A DNA stretch of 64,000 nucleotides, from contig NC_091865.1 of the NCBI RefSeq assembly GCF_019399895.1, forward strand, positions 10,669,001 to 10,733,000, given 5' to 3'. The notes beneath the pieces were generated by a model. That model saw only the letters and a list, made by a program, of their open reading frames with translations, did no database searches and was not told where the DNA came from. Shown here piece by piece: positions 12,301 through 21,700 of this stretch (its first letter is position 1; every line of letters starts with the position of its first letter). A program made the translations under genes and the position numbers. The stretch comes from Cardiocondyla obscurior (taxonomy: Eukaryota > Arthropoda > Insecta > Hymenoptera > Formicidae).

Positions 12301-12927
12301 AAATCAATCAGGATTCAGCGATTTTGAGCTTCGAAATTGTTGGTGCCAACAAAGTAGATGTGGCGTTTCATTTAGAAGAGCTAACGCGAATCCAGAAGTT
12401 GTCCATGCTGGGCTCGTCCGCGGATGCAACGACCTCGCGTTTCACACATCGTTCCACACCTGTAGCAACACAAAGCCGAATGGTCGCGTTAGAACAGCGT
12501 GAGATTCTCACACAAATGGAAACGCCATTCTATCAGACGGCCACGATGGTACTCGCCGCGAGTAGTGCTTTCGTCATCAGCAGCCTCGTCATTCTGTTGA
12601 TGTTATACCGTAAAAAAGTAGGAACTCGTTAAAATTTTACTCTAATAAGTAATTTAATTTTTTATTCTAAATTTTATTTAAATATATATTTTTAGCATGC
12701 GTGAAAATTATTACAATATTGACTGTCGTTGTTCGACTATTAAAATAAATTTATTGCAGATGAAACTAAAAGATTCCGCAAAAACTATGGACCAACACTT
12801 TCTCGCTTATAGCCAGCAGCCGGTTTACGTGATATCGAGAGCGGAACAAAATGAAAAAGAAAAGGAGATCGCGACCCAGCAGATGCTAGAGAATATTCAT
12901 ACGTCGGACACCAACGTCGAAACATAA
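6294..12927 (+). CDS. multi-module WAP / thyroglobulin type-1 / antistasin-like / Kunitz-like single-pass membrane protein (8 coding exons)
   Basis: Joined exons are 6294-6396, 8137-8564, 8714-9266, 9358-9601, 9794-10062, 10269-12053, 12160-12617 and 12760-12927: 4008 nt, 1335 residues plus stop. Domain order by residue: signal peptide 1-34, WAP 42-83, TY 89-157, antistasin-like 163-193, lustrin-type Cys-rich 193-278, WAP 287-327, TY 335-399, antistasin-like 412-441, lustrin-type 441-521, TY 534-599, antistasin-like 609-638, half lustrin module 638-668, WAP 674-714, TY 720-785, antistasin-like 791-821, lustrin-type 821-901, Kunitz-like 907-960, TY 966-1030, charged linker, TY 1075-1127, cysteine-free region 1129-1215, stalk, transmembrane helix about 1256-1277, tail 1278-1335. 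WAP, TY, antistasin and Kunitz modules are known protease-inhibitor folds, so a cell-surface protease-control or adhesion role is inferred. Potential N-glycosylation sites occur at about 117, 131, 500, 573, 861, 869 and 923. I do not recognise a named orthologue with certainty. Confidence 0.9.
7095..7182 (+). repeat. polypyrimidine stretch in intron 1
   Basis: About 88 nt that are almost all C or T with only a few scattered purines. Such tracts can form triplex (H-DNA) structures or act as a strong pyrimidine tract; nothing here shows a function. Confidence 0.7.
7729..7735 (+). other. possible alternative start exon (end of an alternative 5' exon)
   Basis: An ATG TTA G string ends right at the consensus donor GTAAGTAT (7736). 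Its phase is 1, the same as exon 1, so splicing to 8137 would give Met-Leu-Glu followed by the WAP domain without a signal peptide. The phase match has a one-in-three chance of being accidental, and no transcript evidence is available. Confidence 0.2.
8137..8564 (+). CDS. coding exon 2: WAP-1, TY-1, start of antistasin-like 1
   Basis: Residues 35-177. WAP-1 (about 42-83) shows the four-disulfide pattern with the CC pair in [15 protein letters not shown]-1 (89-157) carries the family hallmarks: PRC, an aromatic residue followed by QC, and CWCVD, then a final Cys. The antistasin-like domain starts at 163 and is cut by the intron after CPLGFE. The exon ends in phase 0 at 8564 before GTATAT. Potential N-glycosylation sites are NVT at 117 and NRS at 131. 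Confidence 0.93.
8714..9266 (+). CDS. coding exon 3: end of antistasin-like 1, lustrin-type module 1, WAP-2, first half of TY-2
   Basis: Residues 178-361. It starts after a good pyrimidine-AG site (ctccacag) and completes the antistasin-like domain with [11 protein letters not shown]. Next comes a module with CPPVPSC (216-223) and a lustrin-type repeat (CPAGEPL ... CPPMYSC ... GVCCP, 233-278). WAP-2 spans 287-327 with [16 protein letters not shown]-2 begins at 335 and is split after PQCME. The exon ends in phase 1 at 9266; the frame reading on past 9267 is intron 3. Confidence 0.93.
9358..9601 (+). CDS. coding exon 4: second half of TY-2, antistasin-like 2
   Basis: Residues 362-442. It follows a 91-bp intron (9267-9357). 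Joining in phase 1 gives [14 protein letters not shown], a normal TY core, then CWCVDDEG. The antistasin-like domain 2 (412-441) ends [11 protein letters not shown]. The donor is GTAAAC at 9602 and the phase is 2. The 3' splice site (ctgtatag) has a poor pyrimidine tract, but the reconstructed TY domain strongly supports it. Confidence 0.92.
9794..10062 (+). CDS. coding exon 5: lustrin-type module 2
   Basis: Residues 443-532. After a 192-bp AT-rich intron, the exon opens with SCPEGQEC and a six-Cys stretch, then the lustrin-like repeat [13 protein letters not shown] ... CPDGYKC ... AVCC (481-521). NETC at 500 is a potential N-glycosylation site. It ends in phase 1 at 10062 before GTAATT. The frame reading on past 10063 is intron sequence. 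Confidence 0.92.
10269..12053 (+). CDS. coding exon 6: TY-3 to TY-6 with WAP-3, antistasin-like 3 and 4, lustrin-type and Kunitz-like domains
   Basis: Residues 533-1127 in one 1785-nt exon, the largest of the gene. Order: TY-3 (534-599), antistasin-like 3 (609-638), truncated lustrin half-module (638-668), WAP-3 (674-714), TY-4 (720-785), antistasin-like 4 (791-821), lustrin-type module (821-901), Kunitz-like (907-960), TY-5 (966-1030), charged linker (1031-1072), TY-6 (1075-1127). TY-3 has CKCV in place of CWCV. The Kunitz-like domain has six Cys in order, but the residue after its second Cys (the P1 position in inhibitors) is Asn. It ends in phase 1 before GTGAGT at 12054. Confidence 0.95.
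12160..12617 (+). CDS. coding exon 7: cysteine-free membrane-proximal region and transmembrane helix
   Basis: Residues 1128-1280. A 106-bp intron precedes it. Residues 1129-1215 lack cysteine and alternate predicted strands and helices ([40 protein letters not shown]). This recalls ferredoxin-like folds such as SEA domains or the membrane-proximal domain of EpCAM-type proteins; that resemblance is inferred from pattern only. A Ser/Thr-rich stalk follows, then one hydrophobic helix at about 1256-1277 and a basic YRKK stop-transfer. It ends in phase 0 before GTAGGA at 12618. Retention of intron 7 would end the protein four residues later (VGTR). Confidence 0.92.
12760..12927 (+). CDS. coding exon 8: cytoplasmic tail
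   Basis: Residues 1281-1335 and stop. The 3' splice site is tttattgcag. The tail is hydrophilic with many Lys, Glu and Gln residues, one Tyr-containing patch (QQPVYVIS) and no cysteine. The C-terminus, VET, is not a classical PDZ ligand. The exon itself begins with ATG, but it continues the phase-0 frame from exon 7, so that Met is internal. Confidence 0.88.
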   Translation: MKLKDSAKTMDQHFLAYSQQPVYVISRAEQNEKEKEIATQQMLENIHTSDTNVET

Positions 12928-13430
12928 AATTCACGATATAACGCTTTTTATATAGGTAATTCCTACCTTGTACGATAATGATTCTTAAATCTCTTTTTCC
13001 AGGAGTACTCAAAGTAACAGTTTGTGGAAAGTATATAATATATGTCTACATAGAGACCACCAGTAAAAATCCTTTAAAATATATCTTTTACCACCTCAAA
13101 GAACAATAATCTGTTTTGCACGATAATTCAATGATTCTGGCTTTTTAATTAAATAAGTTTTTCTTTTTTATTTTTACCAGACAAATAATATAATAAGTAA
13201 AAAAATAATTTCTCGTAAAAACAAATATGTCTAAATATTGAAAAAGATTTGTTAATATGAATTTTTGTTACAAAACTATATCTGTTAAAAAATGATTAAT
13301 GACGAATATTATCATGCTTTCACATAACTCTGAATGCCTTTACTCATTTTGTGTTACGTAATTAAGTTTGTTCTCAACTAGAGGATTAATTATCTCGACA
13401 GTGGCTGTTAATAAACAAAGGCACAAGAAT
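12928..13430 (+). other. 3' UTR of the WAP/TY gene (probable)
   Basis: AT-rich sequence after the stop codon. The first canonical AATAAA is at 13410-13415 and another lies at 14086-14091. A GT-AG pair at 12956 and 13001-13002 with a fine pyrimidine tract would define only a 47-nt intron, short for insects, so it is probably not used with that donor; the acceptor could serve another donor. Confidence 0.5.
13410..13415 (+). terminator. candidate polyadenylation signal AATAAA
   Basis: First canonical AATAAA hexamer downstream of the stop at 12927, giving a 3' UTR of about 500 nt. No clear GU-rich element follows, so the true cleavage site may be elsewhere. Confidence 0.4.
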
Positions 13431-16400
13431 TAAAAAGTACAACTGGAAATGCGAATTAATGTCGTACACGGTATAGTATACATTGTAGTCAGAACATTGT
13501 CATGTATATCACATTGTCAGTTTCACCGTAATTTATTGTTCACACAAGATTCATCGTTATGGTCCATAGGCTTGACGATCAAACAAATGCGATACTTTTA
13601 AAGATTTGAAGTTTACTATTCACAATTTTATAGATAGGATTATAGATTATTTTTATACAGAGCTACATCACATTGAAACATATGTAATATCGTTTACATG
13701 CTGTACATTTATAAATCGCTTGAAAATGTATCTAACAATAAGTCATTTTACAGAATATTTCGAAAAATATGATTCACGCTTTTAAAGATAATATAAGTAT
13801 ATGTTTTTTTTTTTTTTTTTTTATAAAAATCGAAATGATTCACTCGTAAGTGATGAGTTTACTGACAGACATTAGTTTGATCGTCGAGAATTTAGGTATG
13901 GGAATTGAATTAATTTTTTTATTGGTATTTGTCTTCATTACCTCTTTAATGTGGGAGTCATTAACGCAAGATTGTCCTCGGATTAAAAATTCCGAGGTTA
14001 CGAATGTTATGTTAATACGTCGCACAATTGTAAATAGATTATTATATTTATAGATTTATACTGTGTTCGATTATTTATATAGATGAATAAAGATCCGAAT
14101 TCGTCTCTTTTCCAATAATAAATATGTAGTAAAATATCCTACAGATTATTAGTTCCATTACTTCGTATATACTATTTAAAAGCGAATAAAATTAAAAAAC
14201 TATGAAAAACCATAAAAATAATCTTTAATTTACAAGAAAAAAAAAGAGATAATGAAATAAAAGTAGGTATAATGCATTTACGTGACGTTTATCCTTTTAA
14301 AGTCTAACTTCTTTCATAACTGTTACACAACAGTGACAATATCATCTATTCGAATACGCTGCAATTAATTTTTGTACGTAAATCTCAACCTTTTTACCAC
14401 AAAAAAAATTAATAATATACATGCCGACAAATAATTAAAAATAATAATTTAATTTTTAATTTAGACAGTAATTTTATTTTCTCGAACCGACAATTTTAAC
14501 TTTTCTACCTGCCATATCAACGCGGAGCAAATTCACTAGACAGTCTTAGAAGACAGATGGCAGCACTTAACTTCTTTTATAGGCTTCTATATCCTTTCAT
14601 GATATGCACGTATGTAAGTACTGTACAGTATATGTAAAATGTTGCAATCTATAACCTTATTCAATAAAATTAAGATTTTTGATCCGATCCTTGAAGGAAA
14701 TTCCACGTTCTCTTGCAGGGAATCACGAGCGCCCGCATAACCTTAGACGGAAGACGACCTCTCAAAATTCTCACGAATCGTTATCGAGCCGTTTAACGTT
14801 GGCACGTTACGTGAGTTGCACGTCCACGGTAATTTCAGTTGATCCCTACACGCTCCCGTCTCGTCACGCGCAAACACGGTGGAATTTACGTTGATGGGGC
14901 AAAAATTCATTCACTTACCTGTTGTATTCGGTTTATCTATAGGCTGATGTGCCACGATCGCACATAGGAATAATGTGCATCACCTCGAGCAATCCGTTTT
15001 CACGCATAATGCTGCACTTTGCACGACAGCCCTTGGTTTATGGGTATTCTCATACATCTAATAGATCGACATTGCCGTGCAAGTTTATACAGAAAGCGAG
15101 AATACGAAAACCTCAATTTACAGAATAATTTTAGCTTTTCAATGCGCGTAAGTATGCAACCAGGAAGATTTTTAAAAATATTTTTAACTTTAAATTTTTT
15201 CCGAGCTGCCAGATGTTTGCATTGTATACAATTAATCGTGAATTTAATAAAAATTATATTAATTAACAGAAAATAAATTACAAGTAAATTGGTCAACAAA
15301 TAAATATACAACGCATTATTTTTTTTGTGCATTTTATTTATTAAACGCATTTGCTTTACAGGTAGGCATTGACATTTTAATGATTGAATAACATTGCGAA
15401 TCGAGATGTAATGCCGAAAGGATCGCCTGAAGTATCTCTGTGCAAGCAGGAAAGAATGTAGGCCGCGCGATGACTAACAATACATATGTACCTTATGAGA
15501 GGAACGGAGGTATGGTGAATCGGTCATTCTTGCAGCTTCTTGGAACGGCAATTATCAGAGGTAGTTTCCTAGAGGATTTTTTGGATCAAGAGGGAGATAC
15601 AATTCGCACGTGGGTGTCTTTGTCTTCAGCTGGCTACGTCTGGCGAGGCGCCCGGTTCCCAAAGGCGTGGCCATTGATTTGTCTACATTCGGTCACACAT
15701 ACCGTATAGACGCACGTATGCACACGCTAAAGAAAAATCACGGATCGATCTCACTTGGAAAATATTCGAATAGCGACACCCACATGTGTGGACAGCGGGT
15801 ACATGTTGGCAAAATCTTTATTGTAAGCAACAGAAATTGCGTTTGCTCTTTATACAACTAGTACCTGCCCTCTTATCATACACATGGTACATATCGTAAA
15901 TGAATCTCATCAATATTGATCAGCGTAAATCATAATTAATTATCTAATTATCTCTCTATCTTCTTTATATTGCAGGTGGAAATAAAGACTGTTAAACTGT
16001 GACTCAAGTTAATTTTCCTGCTCATCAGTTACGCTCTTTTAACGATATGACTTTCTAGATCATTCGCTTTTGATTTAAAACAGTAAATTACATTATGTGA
16101 TTTGAATATGGAAAAAAGCGTCACGTCACGAATATATCACGGCATTGCATTGTTCGTGTTATGTTAGCGGATGAAGATCAGCGATTCAAATGTAAGAACA
16201 ATTTTAATTTAAAAAAATGTAGACTCTCTACAAGTCTAAGTAATAATTTTGCTGAAAATTTTTTTACAGACTAAACGTTAGAGTGATCAAAGTCGTAAAG
16301 ATACCGCAATGCGTTTCAACATCGTTGAGTGAATGCTGCCACTCGTGCTTTTCGCAAGATATTTATTACATGACAAATACTACAGATATTCAGAGATTGA

Positions 16401-16689
16401 TCTGAATGATCAAACTTTAGTTCTCTTTTTATTCGCGTTCTTTGTTTCAAACTTTATTGAGTCCTAAGTTCAATTTTGATTTTGTGCGTTTAATTACTAA
16501 AATTTATTATAATACATATACGTTATTAGTTTTTGCATATTTTGTTGGAAAACGAAAATGAAGCTGCCTCAGATTAGCGTCAATCGAAACGTCAGGTGCA
16601 GTCGGCACTGACGAAAGCATCTAGGGTTACTCGATCCTTTCTCATGTAGCCGAAAAGTACTTTGATTCCAATCGATATCTCCTAATTGA
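13431..16689. other. AT-rich intergenic spacer
   Basis: No open frame here has domain character or splice context. The content is AT-rich with short homopolymers, including a T run at about 13804-13822. The short frames near 13850-14053, 14679-14894 and 15440-15709 look like chance. It separates the 3' end of the WAP/TY gene from the CpG-rich promoter block. Confidence 0.6.
14086..14091 (+). terminator. second candidate polyadenylation signal AATAAA
   Basis: AATAAA followed by the pyrimidine-rich tcgtctcttttcc. It would give a 3' UTR of about 1.2 kb as an alternative to the signal at 13410. Confidence 0.3.
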
Positions 16690-17154
16690 TTGGGTATCCT
16701 TCCGCCGCACGCGGTACCCCGCCGAGCCGGCACGTCGTCGCGGGGCACGCGATACAAGCGAGCGCCGACTCCGCTCTCGAGCGAGTGAGCGAGTGAAGGA
16801 GTGAACGAGCTAGCCAAGCCGGAGTCGAGGATGGTGAGCCAGCAAACGACTCGGGAAGGCAGTGCACGCCCGGCTGCCGACACGAGCGGATGGCGTACGT
16901 TGTCGCTCGCGCCATTACCACGCTCGCCTCGTGATTTTCCCTCCTGTCACGCTCGGCCGTCGGCTCGCCCATACCGTTTCAAGCCGTGTGACGAGTCGCG
17001 CTTACGTGCTTAGGTCGCTCCACGACAACCTTATCTCTCCTCTTTATTCTTTATTTCTTTTTATCTTCCTCTCTTTTAGTCTGCTCGTGCCTTTGGTCTG
17101 TCTCGCCCATTTCTCACACGTGTCTCCTGCCGCGCGAATTGACGTTTTAAAAAC

Positions 17155-17207
17155 GGAGAAGAGAGAAGGAGGGAGAAAGAGAGAGAGAAAGAGAGAAAAA
17201 AAAAAAA
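17155..17207 (+). repeat. 53-nt polypurine tract (GA-rich, ending in poly A)
   Basis: Uninterrupted purines with GAGAG repeats. In insects GAGAG strings are GAGA-factor type binding sites, so a promoter role is plausible given the position in the CpG-rich block. Confidence 0.7.
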
Positions 17208-17333
17208 TCAAGTACGTGAAAGACGTCGGGAGAAACGTCAGAAATTTTATCATTGACGCTGCACGTGCCTACGTGCCCACGTGCGCGCGGAGCGTTTACT
17301 CGTGCGGTGTCGCACGTGCGAGGGATACTCAGC

Positions 17334-17361
17334 CGTGCGCGCGTACATGCGTGCACGCACA
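17334..17361. other. Z-DNA-prone alternating purine-pyrimidine tract, 28 nt
   Basis: Strict alternation of purine and pyrimidine, mainly CG and CA/TG steps, in the promoter block. Similar tracts lie at 20566-20591, 24968-25001 and 25178-25199. Confidence 0.8.
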
Positions 17362-17470
17362 GAGGCGCGCTAAGAGAAAAAGAGATAAGCACGGAGCATG
17401 AGGTGTTTCCTCGCGAAATGAGTCGGTGCGGGTGCAGTCTCAGCGGTGGAGGAGCCGACCGCTGAAAGGC

Positions 17471-17478
17471 TGACGTCA
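17471..17478. promoter_or_regulatory. full CRE palindrome TGACGTCA
   Basis: Exact match to the consensus bound by CREB/ATF-type bZIP factors, in the middle of the CpG-rich block and 25 nt from the E-box palindrome. Confidence 0.5.
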
Positions 17479-17502
17479 AGTTACCATAGCAGCCGCGCGT
17501 GG

Positions 17503-17516
17503 CGATCAGCTGATCG
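17503..17516. promoter_or_regulatory. 14-bp palindrome with central E-box CAGCTG
   Basis: cgatcagctgatcg is a perfect palindrome with the bHLH site CAGCTG at its centre. Confidence 0.45.
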
Positions 17517-18114
17517 TTGAGAGTGCGCCCTGTCCGCCCCCTATCCCGGCGGTCTGTCCGGTACTTCGGCCGCTCGTTCATCCGTCGGCGGCAGTCGGCC
17601 ACCAGCGGCTCCGTCCGCGTGTCATCGTTGCACGTCGTCGCACATCGTTGCCCGTCGGCCCACCAGTTCGCGCTTCCTCCACCTCCTCCACCCGGTCGCG
17701 GCCGTCCGTGGTGTTCCGCGCGCGCGTTTCCGCCGCACGAGCGCGCGTCGTGCCGCGCGTACGGGCAGTACGGAGTACGGGTGCGCCGGCGACGGTTAGA
17801 GGAACGTTTCTTCGGGTGTTGTGACGCGTGTTGTGACCCGCGCCATGCCGCCGTCTCGTCGGCAGTACGCGAGAAACGACGGCCACGTTAGTTCCCGTGC
17901 TGCGAGCGCACGTTCATCTTGGCCCGGCGTCGAGTCGCCCGTGACGAGATGATCCGGCCAGTGGTGCTGACCGTATCGACGTGAACGTTACCGCGGTGAC
18001 AACACCGAGACGCAAACCGAGAAGTTATCTCCATTGCAGCAGCGAGCGACGTCTTCGACGTGCCCAGAGGAGAGAGCGGAGCGGAGTCGGTGTCGGCGAC
18101 GCGCGCGGGGAATT

Positions 18115-18210
18115 ATGCCCGTCGCGAGATCACGAGTGACTCTGAAGCCGTACGCGATCTATCAGCTGGCGGATCATCGACGCGTTCTACCGTTCGGCGT
18201 CGACGAGTGA
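18115..18210 (+). CDS. possible upstream open reading frame, 31 codons
   Basis: ATG at 18115 to TGA at 18208-18210 within the candidate 5' exon. It encodes a basic peptide starting MPVARSRVTLKPYAIYQL with no recognised domain. If the exon is real, this frame could damp translation of the main frame. It may equally be chance. Confidence 0.15.
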   Translation: MPVARSRVTLKPYAIYQLADHRRVLPFGVDE

Positions 18211-18245
18211 TGTGACCCACTCCGCCCCGTAAAAAGTGTAGCTAG

Positions 18246-18271
18246 TTTTTTTTTTTTTTTTTTTTTTTTTT
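18246..18271 (+). repeat. poly(T) run, 26 nt
   Basis: T26 inside the candidate 5' exon, an unusual feature for a transcribed leader and a likely site of length variation. Confidence 0.9.
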
Positions 18272-18693
18272 CTTCTTTTTTCGTGCCGCGCCGTATTCCA
18301 AACAGCACGCGACGGTGCGTCTGGCCGCCATCTATCGGTGTGATCGAGTGGTCTGTCGTCGTTTGAAATTTTCAAACGGAACAGCTCGAGGTACGTCGCG
18401 AAGTTGCGCGTGGTCCTCGACTGCGTTGGGTCCCGTCCTCGGTTATCGCATCTTTTTCTCCGGCAAACAAGTGCTCAATTCGGACGCTAATCGGCTCGCC
18501 GGCGCGATCACCGCGAGCGGAATCGCGGACTGTATGTGACAATCGTGTTCATTGTGCCTCGCCGTTTCTCGGGCGAACTTGCGGGAAGAGAGACTCGGAC
18601 TCGCCGCCGTTGGTCGTCCCGGGTCCCGAAAGTGCGTGTGCTCAACGGATCGCGGGTAGGTGCGAAGGTGAAAAGTCTCTGTGATAGGCGTCT

Positions 18694-18748
18694 ATGCTCG
18701 GATTAGGCGGAGAGGTGCCGAAACGTCCACGGAGCGCAAGAAAATTTG
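18694..18748 (+). CDS. possible N-terminal coding start of the second gene
   Basis: The ATG at 18694 is followed by 18 sense codons that run open into the donor at 18749 in phase 1 (MLGLGGEVPKRPRSARKF). The peptide is basic near the splice site. I do not recognise it. It is the last ATG before the donor with an open frame, but upstream ATGs exist and the exon may be fully non-coding. Confidence 0.2.
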
Positions 18749-21700
18749 GTAAGCGACACATAAGTCTACGTATATAAATTATCTTTACGCTTTCATAATC
18801 AGCGTCGTTTCATTGACATTTCGCTCGGGTAGAAACGGAGCTTCATTTCGGAGATATTTTAGGAACGCGTTTTACAAATTAATAATGAGAAAATCGTCGA
18901 TATTTCGCAAGGCGCGTTATCGCATCGCTCAGAAATATGCGCGAGTCTATGCCTGGCATTTGGTACGGGTATTTATGCTGCCAATTGCGGTGATTTTCAA
19001 GGCGATCGGCCAGAAGGCTAGATAAGGTAGTGCCCCGGCAATGGTAAATCCCGTCCGAGTTCACGCGGAATCCGACCCGATATGCGTCGATCATTATCTA
19101 ACGCGCCACCGTATAATGCAATTATTTGCCGGCGGTCGTATAACCGGTCTTCGGTATACATGCAGATAACTGTGCGACGTGACAGCATCGAGGCACGTAA
19201 GAAAATGAATCTATGTCTCTCACTCTCTCCCTCTGGTCAGCATATCGTAACAATTCTTTGTTATAATTGTGTCGTACGAAAGCACATTTCGTCGTAGAAT
19301 ACAGAAGGAAAATGTTTTAGAAATCTTTCTCGAGGCTATATGTTATGAGATTTCTTATTTTATCGTGAAATTTAATTTGGCTTTAAAAAAAGTAATTAAT
19401 TTTTTTTTTTTTTTTTTAAGAATATATTGTTTCTTTTTTTTAATATGTATGTTTGAGAGATATATTTATAATATCGGTTAAACTAGTTAATAATTTTGAA
19501 ATAAACGTCGATCGGGAAATTTGTTACTTTTGCACTTTACCTCAAGATTAAAACCGTGTGAAATATTGTCTGTTGCTTTATGAGAATTATTCTCGTAGAG
19601 TTACATGAAAGTTTCAAGTTCAACCTGATTACCGTTGTACCTTGGCATATACGGTCATCTCATTTAACTCGAATGAGATCATCCAGTTATTAGTTTAATC
19701 TCGTATGTAGTCGCGCGGGAAAGTCGCTTATCTGATTCTCTCTGGACACGCTGGTGTCTGATTATTTTTACACTTCACAACTTTCTACTGATCGTGACAA
19801 ATGATGATAATGAAATACGACGACGGGCGATGATAACTAATGGTTCCGATATGATACCATCTGCATTTTAATGAATACTATGTTGCTGAATCTTTATTAT
19901 TGTGTTATTAGATACTCATGTTCAATGTATGAAAGATTAATTGCGAACTTCCCTCTTTAATGCTATCTATACTGCCTAACATTTAGTTAATAACTTAATT
20001 AATTAATTAATTATATAGACGAAATTATTTATTTTTTGAGAAAAGTCGATTTCACGTATTAAGCTAAATTGATGAGCGTTAGGATACATTTATCTTATTT
20101 TTTAAAATCTATTTTCTACATTATATTAAACTATTAAAAAAAGAAAAAAAAAACAAAACAAGTAAAATTTGCTTCGAGGTAGGTATTTCCAATGTCGCTG
20201 TTCAATTTTACAATTATAATTTCATTTCTTGCTTAGAGCTTTTTTTATCTTCGAGTGTTATCGCCTCTTAATACATTTTCTCTAATTTTCTCCGTATTAT
20301 TTCTATACGAGAGGGAAAGCTCTTCGCGATAAATACCTCTCGCTTTTAAACTCTCGTCTCGGTGTCGCCGGAGAAAATGTCGAAGCCGCCCTTCGTGGCG
20401 TCCAGCAGCGTCGGCGCCACTTTTCGCGCCCACAGCGACACGCGTCTGCCCGCCGTGCGGTTTGCTACTCGCACTCGATGCAATTATCCAGGGCGGTTCT
20501 TTACCTGCCCGCTCTGGCCTACCTGCCTGCCTACCTGCCAGCTTGACTGCCTGCTCGCTGCATAGGTGTGCACGTGCGCACGTATACGCGCCGCGAGCTA
20601 CGGTGTGCCTCCGAGCAGGTATACAAGCTAGAGCAGGTTACTTTCGCTGCCGCCGCCTCTTACACACAGTGTTCTAGTCGTCGCTTACGCGTGCTGCTTC
20701 ATTCATAAACCTGTAGAAACGTGCGGCGGCACCAGAGCGACTCCGTACGTAGGTGTAGAGAATCGACGGCTAGCTTGCCATTTTCGCTTAGGTCGGTTTT
20801 CCTTCGTAGGATCTTTGGGCTGGTCGGAAAAGTCTCGTCTTCATGGTACGTTTAATATTTTGAATCATGCCCGATTGATCAAAGTGAAAGACTCGCTAAA
20901 CTTTCTGAATTTTGGCTTAGAAAAAAAAAATAACGTGTATATGATTGTGTGTTTCCGACTGCTCCGTCAGAAGAGATATACGTTCATATATGTATAATAG
21001 GCATATTAATATTCAGTACAGATACCCTCATTTAAACTGGACAGTCAAGCGCGTTATATTTATTAAGCGCGACGTTTCGCAATCTTTCAATTAAGATACA
21101 AGCATCGTATTGCTCTCTCGGTAGAAATCGTATTGTATTATTTTAGGCATTGCATGGTTTTATCGGCTCGTTGTACCGATGTGCAGTTTTGAGGTCGAGT
21201 GGTCGTAGAACTGTCGCGTTCGATAATTACGAGCCAAGTTTAACGACAAAGTACTGGAACTGTATTATAAAGTTTCAATAAAATTTCACGGCGAGTTACT
21301 GCAGCGCAAGATATATTTGCCGGCCACGTATTCCGTTGATGACGAATTTGCGGTGAAAACATATTGACAAAGATAGAAATAGCAACGTGCTCTTTATTTG
21401 CGTCGTCCGCAACACGTATGCAATTCATTACCTGATCATTTTTGTTAACTTTGAACAAAAAAAAAAACATCTTATAAATGCAACGGTAATCATTTCCTGT
21501 TTATCGAAGATATTTAAAGAAATCGGCTTTTAACTTTCGTTGACGCTGAATTAAATAAAAATTAATAAAAGAAAATGAATGTAACATTTCTTCAAAATTA
21601 CTTTTCTCTTTTTTTTCCAATTTTTTTTTTCTTTCTGCTTAGCAAGCAGATAAAATTGTTTGCCGATTGATTGACCGACCAGGAGATGACCGTGAGAGGC

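Larger units (their letters stand above)
16690..18200 (+). promoter_or_regulatory. CpG-rich promoter block of a second transcription unit
   Basis: GC and CpG content rise sharply here compared with the flanks. The block contains a 53-nt polypurine tract (17155-17207), an alternating purine-pyrimidine tract (17334-17361), a full CRE TGACGTCA (17471-17478) and a 14-bp palindrome holding an E-box (17503-17516). Many overlapping open frames on both strands are the usual by-product of CpG-rich sequence and do not resemble known domains. The transcription start is not resolvable by eye; it is placed upstream of the donor at 18749. Confidence 0.55.
17517..18748 (+). other. candidate 5' exon of a second gene, ending at a strong donor
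   Basis: The sequence is GC-rich up to 18748 and is followed by the consensus donor GTAAGC (18749). After the donor, composition drops to AT-rich intron-like DNA. The left edge is arbitrary because the transcription start is unknown. A T26 run at 18246-18271 lies inside. Several short upstream frames are present, as in long insect 5' UTRs. The gene body would lie mostly or wholly beyond this window. Confidence 0.4.

Noticed and set aside
12956..13002. Mini-intron in the 3' UTR
   Set aside because: GT-AG with a good pyrimidine tract, but only 47 nt, below the usual insect intron size.
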